Assembly: GCF_027484205.1 (NCBI RefSeq)
Contig: NZ_JAIXUB010000013.1
Location: forward strand, 248,001 to 312,000
Origin: Flavobacterium sp.
GTDB lineage: Bacteria > Bacteroidota > Bacteroidia > Flavobacteriales > Flavobacteriaceae
Direction of reading: 5' to 3'
Length of the DNA: 64,000 nucleotides
This document shows, in pieces, positions 23,862-32,655 of the stretch (position 1 is its first letter; every line of letters begins with the position of its first letter). Position numbers and translations under genes: made by a program. The notes beneath the pieces are model-generated. The model ran no database searches and had not been told where the DNA came from. It saw nothing but the letters and a program-made list of their open reading frames with translations.

Positions 23862-26180
23862 ATGGACGAAAAAAACATACGGGAGGAATTGTCAAAAATT
23901 TTAGTAGACGAACCTAATAACTACAGTAAAATTATTGAATTATCATCAAAATTAGCAAGTTTTGACAATGATAATGTGAGATTCAGTGTAGATGCTGGTG
24001 TGATTGATAGATTAGGTACTGAATTAGTTGCTCGCCAAGAAACTGCTGTTTCTGAATTAGTAAAGAATGCGTACGATGCAGATGCAAAAAAAGTTACTTT
24101 AAAATTTGAAAATTCAGATTCTATTGGAGGAACTTTGTTCATAGAAGATGATGGAATTGGAATGACCAGAAACCAACTTGTAAATGGTTTTATGAGAATT
24201 TCATCAACTGACAAATTACATAATCCTCTTTCAGAAAGATATAAAAGAAAAAGATCTGGTCAAAAAGGTATTGGTAGATTTGCTGTACAACGACTTGGTA
24301 AAAAATTGACTATTACAACCCAAACAAAAAATGATGAATTTGCTTTGGTTTTAACAATAGAATGGGATAAGTACAAAGGAGATATTGACTTATTAAACAT
24401 AAGTAATAAAATTATAGTTGTTGAAAAACGAAAAGAAGAAGGAACAACTTTAAAAATTGAAGATTTAAGAGATAGATGGTCACAAGCATCTATTAAAAGG
24501 ATATTTAATTATGTAAGTGCAATTATTCAACCATTCCCATTATCAGAAGTAAAAGAGAATGAGGATATAAATAGACTTGAAGAAACAAGCGATCCTGGAT
24601 TTAAAACGGTTTTCAAAAAAATTGAAGATAATAAAGCAATAATAATTGCAGATGAAAGGAGCATGATTTATGATTATGCTGTTGCGGTTATTGAAGGCTG
24701 GATTGATAATGATGGAATGGGCTGGTATTCGGTAGAAAGTAAAAAATTGGAAATTAATGATATTGGTCAAATTGGAAGTAATCCTGATGATATGACTGAA
24801 CCATTTAGTCAGCTAAGTAATATAAAATTTAGAGCATATTACTATATATATAATGCAGATTTAATTCCTAAAATGCATGAAACCAATATTCGAAATTTAG
24901 CTAGAACACAAGGTGGTATTAGACTTTATAGAAATGGTTTTAGAGTTTTACCATATGGTGAACCTAGTGATGACTGGCTAAAACTAGATGCTTCCATTAG
25001 ACAACGTTCTTTACTACCTGTACATGGTAATTTTAATTTTTTTGGATTTGTTGAATTAACAGATACTGAAAAAAAATTCAATGAAACTTCAAGTAGAGAA
25101 GGTTTAATGGAAAATGAGGCTTTAATTCAATTAAAAAACTTTGTGTATCGAACATTACTTACCGGAGTAATAAAAACTGCCGAAGTTAGAAATATAAAAA
25201 TTGTTTCTGGACAAAAGCAAGAAGATGGTATATATGAAAGTATTGAAGTTAGAATTAAAGATATTGCCCATACATTAGAAATGTTAGATAGAGAATTAGA
25301 AAAAGAAGAAGGAAATATTCAAATAAAACAAAGGAGAAAGAAAAGATTAAAAAAGATACAAGATAATATTAAGGAAATTGAAAAGCTTCAAAAAGAAGAA
25401 CAGAGTAGATATCTCAAAGAAAAATCAATGCTAAGGGTTTTAAGTAGTGTTGGATTGACCATTGGTCAGTTTATACATGAGGTTAAAGACTATATAATAA
25501 ATATGGAATCTGATATAGGATTTCTTATTGAGAAATTAAAATCGGATGAGGTATTACTTGAGAGAGTTTTAATATTAGATAAAAATGTAACTACATTTCA
25601 AACTTATACTTCCTATTTTGATGGTGTTATCTCTCAAAATGTAGTAAGAGATTTAATACCAATTGACATACATAATACTGCTGAAAAATTTTGGAATTCA
25701 ATTCAAAGTGATGCTCAAAAAAGTAATATTACTTTTAATAAACCAGAAAGAAACGGTGTATATATGTACTCTCTACCCATGCATCCATCTGAATGGTCTT
25801 CAATATTTTTTAATTTTTATACAAATGCAAAAAAAGCAATAAAAAGAACCCAAGTTGCAGGGCAAATAAATATTGAATGTGGTTTTTTTGAAAATTATAT
25901 TTATCTTGAATTTTCAGATACTGGGGATGGTATTTCTGAAGAAAATGAAGAAAAAATATTTGAAGAGTTCTTTACTACAACCTCACCAAATACATTAGAC
26001 AATATTGACTCAAGTAATGAAATCACTGGTACAGGATTAGGTTTGAAAATAGTTAAAGACATTGTGACTAGTTATCGAGGCAAAATACAAGTAGTTGCTC
26101 CGAAGGAAGGATATAATACTTGTCTCAGAATTGAAATTCCAAAAGCAACAGATAAAGAATTAGATAAATATGGCTTATAA
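23862..26180 (+). CDS. two-module GHKL ATPase / histidine kinase-like protein of a defence cassette
   Basis: The 772-residue protein carries two GHKL ATP-binding modules. The first resembles Hsp90/MutL/MORC ATPases: N-box ETAVSELVKNAYDADA (E65, N69, D72), DDGIGM (97-101), GQKGIGRFA (133-141). A coiled-coil region rich in Glu and Lys follows (about 470-525). Then comes FIHEVKDYI, which looks like a histidine-kinase H-box, and a C-terminal HATPase with NFYTNAKKAI, SDTGDGIS and TGTGLGLKIVKDIV. No membrane helix is present, so it is a cytoplasmic sensor. Its 3' end overlaps the receiver-domain gene by 11 bp. MORC-like ATPases are known in restriction-modification neighbourhoods; a DNA- or phage-sensing role is inferred. 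Confidence 0.85.
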   Translation: MDEKNIREELSKILVDEPNNYSKIIELSSKLASFDNDNVRFSVDAGVIDRLGTELVARQETAVSELVKNAYDADAKKVTLKFENSDSIGGTLFIEDDGIGMTRNQLVNGFMRISSTDKLHNPLSERYKRKRSGQKGIGRFAVQRLGKKLTITTQTKNDEFALVLTIEWDKYKGDIDLLNISNKIIVVEKRKEEGTTLKIEDLRDRWSQASIKRIFNYVSAIIQPFPLSEVKENEDINRLEETSDPGFKTVFKKIEDNKAIIIADERSMIYDYAVAVIEGWIDNDGMGWYSVESKKLEINDIGQIGSNPDDMTEPFSQLSNIKFRAYYYIYNADLIPKMHETNIRNLARTQGGIRLYRNGFRVLPYGEPSDDWLKLDASIRQRSLLPVHGNFNFFGFVELTDTEKKFNETSSREGLMENEALIQLKNFVYRTLLTGVIKTAEVRNIKIVSGQKQEDGIYESIEVRIKDIAHTLEMLDRELEKEEGNIQIKQRRKKRLKKIQDNIKEIEKLQKEEQSRYLKEKSMLRVLSSVGLTIGQFIHEVKDYIINMESDIGFLIEKLKSDEVLLERVLILDKNVTTFQTYTSYFDGVISQNVVRDLIPIDIHNTAEKFWNSIQSDAQKSNITFNKPERNGVYMYSLPMHPSEWSSIFFNFYTNAKKAIKRTQVAGQINIECGFFENYIYLEFSDTGDGISEENEEKIFEEFFTTTSPNTLDNIDSSNEITGTGLGLKIVKDIVTSYRGKIQVVAPKEGYNTCLRIEIPKATDKELDKYGL

Positions 26181-27240
26181 AATATTATACGTAGAAGACC
26201 AAAAAACTGACAGTAGGGAGCTTGATTTAAAAGCTTTAGGATTTGAAGTTGAAAGTTACGACCCTTCCTCAGATTTGAGTGAAATTTTAGGTAAGTTAAA
26301 CAACATTGATGCACTAATCTTAGATTATAGGTTGACAAATGGAGAAAAACACGCATGTTTTGATGCTCCTACTATCGCAGCTACGTTAAGATCTAAACAC
26401 ACTACTGATTTTAAAGAAAGACCAATTATACTTATGTCTAATGAAGATGTTATAGTTGATTATTATAAAGATTTTACTAATCAAGATTTATTCGATTTTG
26501 CAATATCAAAGAAAGATTTTTTAGGAAATAAAGAGAAGTTTAAAAATTATCTAACATCTTTTGTGGAGGCTTACTCAAAAATTAAAACAGATAATTTCGA
26601 TTTACTTAAAATATTTCAAATTAATAGTAGTGAAAGTGGTTTGATTCATACACAAATAAAATCAAAATTAAAATCAAAGGAAGGTTTTATATATGAGCAT
26701 AGTAGACTTATTAATGATACAATTATTAATGCCATTGGTACTTTAATTGGTGAAGATATTTTAGCTGCAAGACTAGGTATTTCAAAAGATTCTAAAGATT
26801 GGGCAGTTGTATTAGATAGTTTAAAAGATGCTAAATATTTTGGAATATTTTCTGATATACATTCTCGTTGGTGGATGGACAAAGTTAATTTCTGGTGGGA
26901 AAATGTAATTGAGTTTGAAACACCACTGAGAAGACTGAATGCAGAAGAAAGAGTCAATGTTATCAAAACAAAACTCTCACTAGATGATTTAAATCCGTCA
27001 GTAAAAACCGAATATTCTACAAGTTCAAATTTTTGGACAATCTGTAAATTTTCAAATAAACCATTGGATCCATTTGATGGTATTGAGTTACTAAAAAAAG
27101 ATTATTTACCATGGCAAGAAAAAGAATATATCTCCTTTGATTCTGCTTTGACCGAAATTGAAAAATTTAAAAACATTATAAGTGAAATTGATAAAAAAGC
27201 AATTCGTGAACTAGCAAATAAAGTAAATACAAATGGATAG
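26170..27240 (+). CDS. receiver-domain (response-regulator-like) protein with novel C-terminal region
   Basis: The N-terminal 125 residues form a CheY-like receiver: acidic pair E9-D10 (LYVEDQ), phosphoacceptor D52 (LILDYRL), S90 (LMSNED) and K114-K115 (SKKDF). The remaining 230 residues show no HTH or other known output domain; they include a Trp-rich stretch (SRWWMDKVNFWWENVIEFE) and a basic/acidic end. It overlaps the upstream kinase-like gene by 11 bp and the next gene by 8 bp. The kinase-like protein is its natural phosphate donor. The C-terminal region may be the effector or a contact to the methyltransferase, but this is inference. Confidence 0.78.
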   Translation: MAYKILYVEDQKTDSRELDLKALGFEVESYDPSSDLSEILGKLNNIDALILDYRLTNGEKHACFDAPTIAATLRSKHTTDFKERPIILMSNEDVIVDYYKDFTNQDLFDFAISKKDFLGNKEKFKNYLTSFVEAYSKIKTDNFDLLKIFQINSSESGLIHTQIKSKLKSKEGFIYEHSRLINDTIINAIGTLIGEDILAARLGISKDSKDWAVVLDSLKDAKYFGIFSDIHSRWWMDKVNFWWENVIEFETPLRRLNAEERVNVIKTKLSLDDLNPSVKTEYSTSSNFWTICKFSNKPLDPFDGIELLKKDYLPWQEKEYISFDSALTEIEKFKNIISEIDKKAIRELANKVNTNG

Positions 27241-27940
27241 TTGGAATTTAAGAACATTTAGAAATGATTTGTCAATTTTTATAAAATTAATCGAAGATAG
27301 CAATGTAACTGGTGATTTTACTGAACTAAGTAAGATTATCAACGAACTAGAAAGTAAAGAATTGATTGAGTATAAAATAGATAGTTTATGCTTTCATATT
27401 AATGGAAGGATTGTCGGTACTTTGCCAGATGAATTAAATTTTTGTCAAATATACTTGGATCACATGTTAATGGCAAAAGACAATATGCAAATAGATTACG
27501 ACCCACTTCATGGTTATTATTTTGACATTAATGTATTTGCCTATAAAAATAAAAGCGATACTGCTAAAGCGTTTTGTAGTAGTTGGCATTTAGATAGACA
27601 TCTAAATAAAGAAGAAACAAAATATACACATCCATCCTATCATTTTCAATTTGGAGGTAAAAAAATGGAACTTATTGATGAAGAATTGTTGGTTTTATCT
27701 AGTCCAAGAATTCCACATCCGCCAATGGACATATTTCTTGGATTTCATTTTATTTTTTCAAATTTTTTCAGCAATAAACAGTTTGGTTTTGTAAAATCAT
27801 TATTAAATAACTATGATTATCAACAAATTATAAAAAGAGCACAAGAAAGACTTTGGACTCCATACTTTCAAGCATTTGATGCTAATAAACAACATAATGA
27901 TTTTACAATTAACAATGTATTTCCATTGTATATATGCTAA
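27233..27940 (+). CDS. unrecognised protein of the defence cassette
   Basis: The 235-residue protein has no signal peptide or clear membrane helix, and I do not recognise its family. The central part is rich in His and aromatic residues: SSWHLDRHL, YTHPSYHFQFGG, then LSSPRIPHPPMDIFLGFHF. The clustered His with Asp and Glu could be metal-binding or catalytic. It overlaps the receiver gene by 8 bp and lies 3 bp before the methyltransferase gene, so it is an obligate part of the operon. As the only member without an assignable activity, it is a candidate effector. It could equally be a structural adaptor. Confidence 0.7.
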   Translation: MDSWNLRTFRNDLSIFIKLIEDSNVTGDFTELSKIINELESKELIEYKIDSLCFHINGRIVGTLPDELNFCQIYLDHMLMAKDNMQIDYDPLHGYYFDINVFAYKNKSDTAKAFCSSWHLDRHLNKEETKYTHPSYHFQFGGKKMELIDEELLVLSSPRIPHPPMDIFLGFHFIFSNFFSNKQFGFVKSLLNNYDYQQIIKRAQERLWTPYFQAFDANKQHNDFTINNVFPLYIC

Positions 27941-27943
27941 TTA

Positions 27944-29848
27944 ATGAACCCAAATATTTTAAAATTCTTAAAAAATTATTCATACGAAACGCTAGATGTA
28001 AATAGATTGTTAGTTTCTTCATTTATAGAAGTTAATGATTTAAAGAACATAAAGAGTGAGTTAATTAATGAATATATTATTACAAAAGATGATGAAATTG
28101 AACATGATAAATTAAATGAGTTTACCTCTCTTTTAAAGGATGTAAAGTTTGATACTGAAGATTTGCTCGAACTTTTCGAATTTGTAATTTCACCTGCCGA
28201 TAAAGAGGTAAATGGTGCTGTGTTTACCCCCAACTATATAAGGGACTTTATTGTTAAGGAATCCGTAAATAAATATTTAGACCGAAATAGAAGCCTAGTA
28301 AATGCTAAATTCGGTGATATTGCTTGTGGATGTGGTGGTTTTTTTAAGACTATTGCAGAGATAATAAAACTTCAAACCAGTAAGAGTTATTTTGAAATAT
28401 TCAGAGATAATATTTTTGGAGTAGATATTCAAAACTATAGTATTGAAAGAACAAAAATTTTATTAATTCTACATGCTATTAAAAACGGAGAAAATGTTTC
28501 TAAATATGAATTTAACTTGTTCCAAGGTAATTCTTTAAATTTTGATTGGGATTTAATTCCAGAAATTCAACAAAATGGTGGATTTGATATCATTGTTGGG
28601 AATCCTCCATATGTTGGAGCATCCAAGATTGATGACGAAACAAAACTACTACTTAAAAACTGGGGTGTATCTGCTTCTGGTAAATCAGATTTATACATAC
28701 CTTTTTTTGAAATAGGCTTAGAAAATTTAAACGCAACAGGTGTTTTAGGTTATATAACAGTAAATACTTTTTATAAAAGTTTAAATGGTAGATCTGTTAG
28801 AGAATATTTTTCAAAAAATAAATTTGATTTTAATATAATTGATTTTGGAGGCGAACAGTTATTCAAAAAACGTTCAACTTACACTTGTATATGTATAATC
28901 AGTAAACAAGTTACTAATATCATAAATTATGTTAAAACAAAAAGTAGCAATATTAATTTAATAAAAAAATCAGATTATATAAAGTTTTTATATGATGATC
29001 TTAATGATTTTGATGGTTGGTATTTAATTAATAAAAGAACTTCGAAAGTTATTTCAATTATAGAAAATACTGGTAAATCATTAGGCTCAAAATTTGAAAT
29101 TAGAAATGGTTTTGCTACTCTTAAAAATAACGTTTATATTTTCTCACCTATAAGAGAAACAGATGATTATTACTATTTAATTAAAGACAAAATAGAGTTT
29201 AAAATTGAAAAAGAAATCTGCAGAAACGCAATCAAACCAAATACTCTTAAACTTGAGTCACAAATTGAAAATCATACTGAAAAATTAATTTTTCCATATA
29301 ATATTATTGAAGAAGTTGATTTATTCAATACCAATAAAAAAGGACTAAAAGTTATTGATGAAGACATATTAAAGTCAAAATATCCCTCAACCTATGAATA
29401 TTTATTAAGTCAGAAAGAAATTTTATCAAAAAGAGATAAAGGAAATCGTGATTACGAACGATGGTATGCTTTTGGTAGGAATCAAGCTTTAGTAACATCA
29501 GGATATAAGCTATTATTGCCCTACATAACTAATACTCCTTGTTTTGTTTACACTAATGATAAAGATTTACTATTTTATAACGGATATGCTATTTTTTCGG
29601 ATTCAATCGAGGAATTACATCTCCTTCAGAAGATTTTAATGTCAAAAATATTTTGGTTTTATATTGAAAACACGAGTAAACCATACTCAGGAAATTATTT
29701 TTCTGTTGCAAAAAATTACATAAAAAATTTCGGGGTTTGCGATTTAAACGATGAAGAAAAATTGGAATTATTAAATCTTGAAGATATTAATAAAATTGAC
29801 AACTTTCTATTTCAAAAATACAATTTAAAAAAAGAACTAATATCTTAA
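27944..29848 (+). CDS. Eco57I-like N6-adenine DNA methyltransferase without visible nuclease domain
   Basis: The 634-residue protein follows the gamma-class N6-adenine layout: motif X GAVFTPNYIRDFIV (91-104), motif I FGDIACGCGGFF (123-134), motif IV NPPY (220-223). A TaqI/Eco57I-type C-terminal region (about 380-634) would be the target-recognition domain, with the common YAFGRNQAL-like segment. Type IIG enzymes carry a PD-(D/E)xK nuclease at the N-terminus; the first 90 residues here show none. It therefore either protects self-DNA for an effector encoded nearby or marks DNA for sensing. It is the last gene of the cassette and ends in a terminator overlapping its stop. Confidence 0.88.
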   Translation: MNPNILKFLKNYSYETLDVNRLLVSSFIEVNDLKNIKSELINEYIITKDDEIEHDKLNEFTSLLKDVKFDTEDLLELFEFVISPADKEVNGAVFTPNYIRDFIVKESVNKYLDRNRSLVNAKFGDIACGCGGFFKTIAEIIKLQTSKSYFEIFRDNIFGVDIQNYSIERTKILLILHAIKNGENVSKYEFNLFQGNSLNFDWDLIPEIQQNGGFDIIVGNPPYVGASKIDDETKLLLKNWGVSASGKSDLYIPFFEIGLENLNATGVLGYITVNTFYKSLNGRSVREYFSKNKFDFNIIDFGGEQLFKKRSTYTCICIISKQVTNIINYVKTKSSNINLIKKSDYIKFLYDDLNDFDGWYLINKRTSKVISIIENTGKSLGSKFEIRNGFATLKNNVYIFSPIRETDDYYYLIKDKIEFKIEKEICRNAIKPNTLKLESQIENHTEKLIFPYNIIEEVDLFNTNKKGLKVIDEDILKSKYPSTYEYLLSQKEILSKRDKGNRDYERWYAFGRNQALVTSGYKLLLPYITNTPCFVYTNDKDLLFYNGYAIFSDSIEELHLLQKILMSKIFWFYIENTSKPYSGNYFSVAKNYIKNFGVCDLNDEEKLELLNLEDINKIDNFLFQKYNLKKELIS

Positions 29849-29867
29849 ATATTGATGTTCTTTTTTT
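29827..29867 (+). terminator. terminator of the defence cassette
   Basis: AAAAAAAGAAC (29827-29837) pairs perfectly with GTTCTTTTTTT (29857-29867). The stem overlaps the methyltransferase stop codon and ends in a T-run. Confidence 0.75.
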
Positions 29868-30206
29868 GAATTTTAGTATAACAGGGAATTAAATATATTG
29901 TTGTAAGTAAACATAAATCTGTCAAGTATTTTTAAATCGTTTACCTTATAAAATACATAAACAAAGCGAAGCACTAAAGTAAACACATACAATTACTTTA
30001 TTTAAGTTTTGTCAACGTATATATTTACTTTTTTATTAAATAGTACACATACAAGTTCACTATTAATAATATTCATAATCAATTAGCAACTGGATTAAAA
30101 AACAATAAATAAAAACTTAAATACAGTGATTATTTGACTTTATCACCGCATTTTTGCGTTAAATAGAAACTATAAGCACCGCATAAAACAAAAATACCAT
30201 ACAAAT
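29868..30206. other. AT-rich intergenic region, no gene seen
   Basis: No convincing gene lies here. The stretch contains loosely repeated motifs of the form AGTAAACAYA (near 29907, 29970) and ACACATACAA (near 29973, 30045). They could be protein-binding sites, but the repeats are too degenerate for a call. Confidence 0.3.
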
Positions 30207-30392
30207 TCAATCCTCCAAAGACACACCTTCAGTCTGTTTCATTTTGTCCAAAAACCGCTCAACTTCTTTTAAAATATGTTCATCACCCAATCGGTCAGCT
30301 TCAAGATACCGTTTATAGTCAAGTCGCATTTCTCTAAAAAACAGAAAAATAAACACCAAATACAATACGACAGAAAATAGAATGTGATTCAT
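30207..30392 (-). CDS. small single-helix membrane protein with charged tail
   Basis: The 61-residue frame has one strong N-terminal hydrophobic helix (MNHILFSVVLYLVFIFLFF) followed by a highly charged helical tail (REMRLDYKRYLEADRLGDEH...). The amphipathic pattern of the tail and its Glu/Lys content are protein-like and unlikely by chance. It would sit in the inner membrane with the tail in the cytoplasm. No family was recognised. A CCACAT/ATGTGG dyad lies about 22 bp upstream of its start (30414-30427). It stands alone on the minus strand between the defence cassette and rteC. Confidence 0.6.
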   Translation of the reverse strand: MNHILFSVVLYLVFIFLFFREMRLDYKRYLEADRLGDEHILKEVERFLDKMKQTEGVSLED

Positions 30393-30413
30393 AACAAAGA
30401 TTTTAAATTCTCA

Positions 30414-30427
30414 CCACATTCATGTGG
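30414..30427. promoter_or_regulatory. dyad upstream of the small membrane protein gene
   Basis: CCACAT and ATGTGG form 6-bp perfect arms with a 2-bp centre, 22 bp before the start of the minus-strand gene. The function is inferred from position only. Confidence 0.3.
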
Positions 30428-30474
30428 CAATTAGAACTTACAATTACTGCATAACTAAAAAAACAAACTATGCA

Positions 30475-30720
30475 ATTCGGGAATTACACTATTCATTTCA
30501 AACATCAATAGAACAACTCAAATAAAATCCGCGACCATTAGCGTTTTCACGAAGTGAATCCGTACCATCCGCGTTCCAAATCAACGAGCAAAGTGAGTTC
30601 TTATATGCTCTTAAATTCCTTGCATGGTAAAAAAAACGAGCAAAGCGAGAAAAAATCTGTGCAAATCTGTTTAATCCGTTCAATCTGTGTTCCAAAAAAA
30701 TCTGAGCAAAGCGATAAAAA
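30475..30720. repeat. intergenic repeats: orphan regulon dyad and AATCTGTG / GAGCAAAGCGA repeats
   Basis: ATTCGGGAAT at 30475-30484 is an orphan copy of the island dyad without matching -33/-7 boxes. The rest (30500-30720) is made of short repeats typical of flavobacterial intergenic DNA: GAGCAAAGYGA near 30585, 30638 and 30703, and AATCTGT-type units near 30655-30690. No gene is visible. Confidence 0.45.
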
Positions 30721-30729
30721 ACACTATTC

Positions 30730-30808
30730 AATTCGGGAATAACAACTACTCAATTCGGGAATCAAAACATACACTACTTGTGAAACCACCACTACTCCAA
30801 TAGATTTG
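30730..30808 (+). promoter_or_regulatory. island regulon promoter, copy 3, with tandem dyads (rteC)
   Basis: Two ATTCGGGAAT dyads start at 30731 and 30753, exactly 22 bp apart. The downstream one is followed by ACTACTTG ending at 30780, then 20 bp, then TAGATTTG (30801-30808). The rteC ATG follows after 27 bp. The two-turn spacing suggests cooperative binding on one face of the helix. Confidence 0.65.
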
Positions 30809-30835
30809 CTTTCCATCAAACTAAAACTGTAGCAA

Positions 30836-31678
30836 ATGAAATTGTTTTCCGAACAACTAGTATCAGAACTAGACAAACAACTACAAGACATTCACTCCAA
30901 AACAGACAATCCCATTCACTATGCAGAATTAGCAATCAAAACACTTATCCCTACTTTTGAGAAACTAAAAACAGAATTCTTAAAACACCGCTTCGAAAAC
31001 AAATCAGAAGAAATCAATTTCTTTCGTGAGATTAAGCCGGAATTTGCGGCCAAACTTATTTACTACAACGAAATCTACAACATCGAAACCAACAAACCTT
31101 TCGGTTCCAAAAAAACATTCCGAAAATACTACAATCTCGAATTGATTAAATTGCAATCCTACTACAATGAAAACAAAGAATTTTACAAATACTACAGAAC
31201 TGGAGATAAAAGTCTAGACAACAAATACTTCATTCGAGGTAAACACGATTTGAAGCACACATTAGACAGCTTTTACTTTCAAGCAGACAGTAGGTTTTCA
31301 ACATCACACGATTACAAAGTAGCTAAAATTCTAGCAAACGAAAAAATAAAAAGCTACATCGAGAATGAGATCTCAAAACTAGAACAAAAAGAAAAGAAGA
31401 TTAGCAATAGTACTAATACCAAAACTCAAAAATGGACCGGTTCAAGAGTGGGATTAATTGAATTAATCTATGCACTTCACACCGAAGGTGTTTTCAATAA
31501 CGGTACATCCGAACTAAAAGAAGTTGCCACTTTTTTTGAAACAACATTCAACATCGACCTCGGACAATTCAATCGAGCCTTTCTAGAAATCCGTGCACGA
31601 AAATCAGAAAGAACCAAATTCCTAAACACACTAAAAGAAAAACTAATACTACGCATGGAAGATGCCGACGAAAATTAA
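30836..31678 (+). CDS. rteC: RteC-family regulator of mobile-element excision
   Basis: The 280-residue protein matches RteC: a helical N-terminal half with KPEFAAKLIYYNEIYNIE and FYKYYRTGDKSLDNKYFIRG, and a C-terminal winged-helix-like half with GSRVGLIELIYALHTEGVFN and the closing RKSERTKFLNTLKEKLILRMEDAD. In CTnDOT, RteC activates the excision genes. RteC homologues mark Bacteroidota integrative elements, so its presence supports the view that 9.5 kb onward is an integrative element. It has the regulon promoter with tandem dyads. A signalling partner (RteA/RteB) is not in the window. Confidence 0.88.
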   Translation: MKLFSEQLVSELDKQLQDIHSKTDNPIHYAELAIKTLIPTFEKLKTEFLKHRFENKSEEINFFREIKPEFAAKLIYYNEIYNIETNKPFGSKKTFRKYYNLELIKLQSYYNENKEFYKYYRTGDKSLDNKYFIRGKHDLKHTLDSFYFQADSRFSTSHDYKVAKILANEKIKSYIENEISKLEQKEKKISNSTNTKTQKWTGSRVGLIELIYALHTEGVFNNGTSELKEVATFFETTFNIDLGQFNRAFLEIRARKSERTKFLNTLKEKLILRMEDADEN

Positions 31679-31803
31679 TAAGGGCTGTCAATAATTGACA
31701 ACCCTTATTCTGCATTTGTGAGCTTGCGAAAAACTTTTTTCTATATTCTATTCTCTATATTCTATTTTCGCACTTAAATCTTCATCTTCCATCTTCCAAC
31801 CTT

Positions 31804-32541
31804 TTACTGATTCTGAGCAATCCCTGTAACCAACGACATAGTAACGGCTTCTGCTGAACCATGTTCGGCTCCTTCAATCGAAGCAACAATATTACCAATA
31901 AATATATGCCAATCAGGATCAGTATTCTTTTTTGGTTTTTTTCTAGCTCTGTAAGTTAGATATCGTGTAACCGAAGTGGTGGTTAAAATAATTCGTTTAT
32001 CGTTAGCAGTCAATGCAGCGTTAACCAATACTTCATTTTCATACGCCACTATTTTGTTATAAATGCTGGTACAATCATTTTCAATGTTGAAAAAATCGAT
32101 ATAGGAATTAATAAAATTGGAAAGATTAGATTTCCCACTTGCCGACATACTCGATGCAGTAATAACATCATTCACACTAGTAGTCGGATGATCAACTAAA
32201 TATTGAACCCTAGTACTCGAAACGTTATGATAATTTTGAGTTTTTATAGAATTAAATCTAGAGTTAGCAGTTGCAAGTGTTTCAACGCTGTTCACAATTT
32301 GCGAAACAGTTGTATCAGCATAGCCATTTACAAAATAGGCATCAAACAATTCGTCATAGGTGCGACCTACCTCATCATAAGGGTTGCTGTCATTTTCAGG
32401 TAATGAAGCTACTACTTTAGCAGAACTACCATTTGGGCTTTCAAAAGTAGCTGGCTCATTATCAGAGTTACAAGATACAAATCCTATACTCATCGTTATA
32501 AAAAAGGCAATAATTAAGGTGCATGAGTGTATATTTTTCAT
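31804..32541 (-). CDS. hypothetical lipoprotein divergent from the TPR-AraC sensor
   Basis: The 245-residue protein has a signal peptide with lipobox GFVSCNS, so it is probably a lipoprotein. The body is mostly helical and rich in Ser, Thr, Asn and Val, with a basic patch (RARKKPKKNTDPDW) about 40 residues before the end. The C-terminus (IFIGNIVASIEGAEHGSAEA...) is Gly/Ala-rich and hydrophobic. No known family was recognised. It is transcribed divergently from a TPR-AraC regulator, and a perfect regulon promoter lies about 114 bp upstream. It may be a ligand, partner or target of that sensor, which is inference. Confidence 0.7.
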   Translation of the reverse strand: MKNIHSCTLIIAFFITMSIGFVSCNSDNEPATFESPNGSSAKVVASLPENDSNPYDEVGRTYDELFDAYFVNGYADTTVSQIVNSVETLATANSRFNSIKTQNYHNVSSTRVQYLVDHPTTSVNDVITASSMSASGKSNLSNFINSYIDFFNIENDCTSIYNKIVAYENEVLVNAALTANDKRIILTTTSVTRYLTYRARKKPKKNTDPDWHIFIGNIVASIEGAEHGSAEAVTMSLVTGIAQNQ

Positions 32542-32655
32542 GTGATTTAATGTGTTAGAATGTTACTGATTACTTTTTTTTCATCAGTTCATTTAGCCCG
32601 GGATAATTGAACTAGGATTTGGTTTCGCTTATAACAAAACCATTTGAATTCAGGA

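Noticed and set aside
27944..29848. Complete type IIG restriction enzyme
   Set aside because: The N-terminal 90 residues contain no PD-(D/E)xK pattern; only methyltransferase and target-recognition parts are visible.
29868..30206. Origin of transfer or replication with iterons
   Set aside because: The repeated motifs are too degenerate and no relaxase gene is adjacent.
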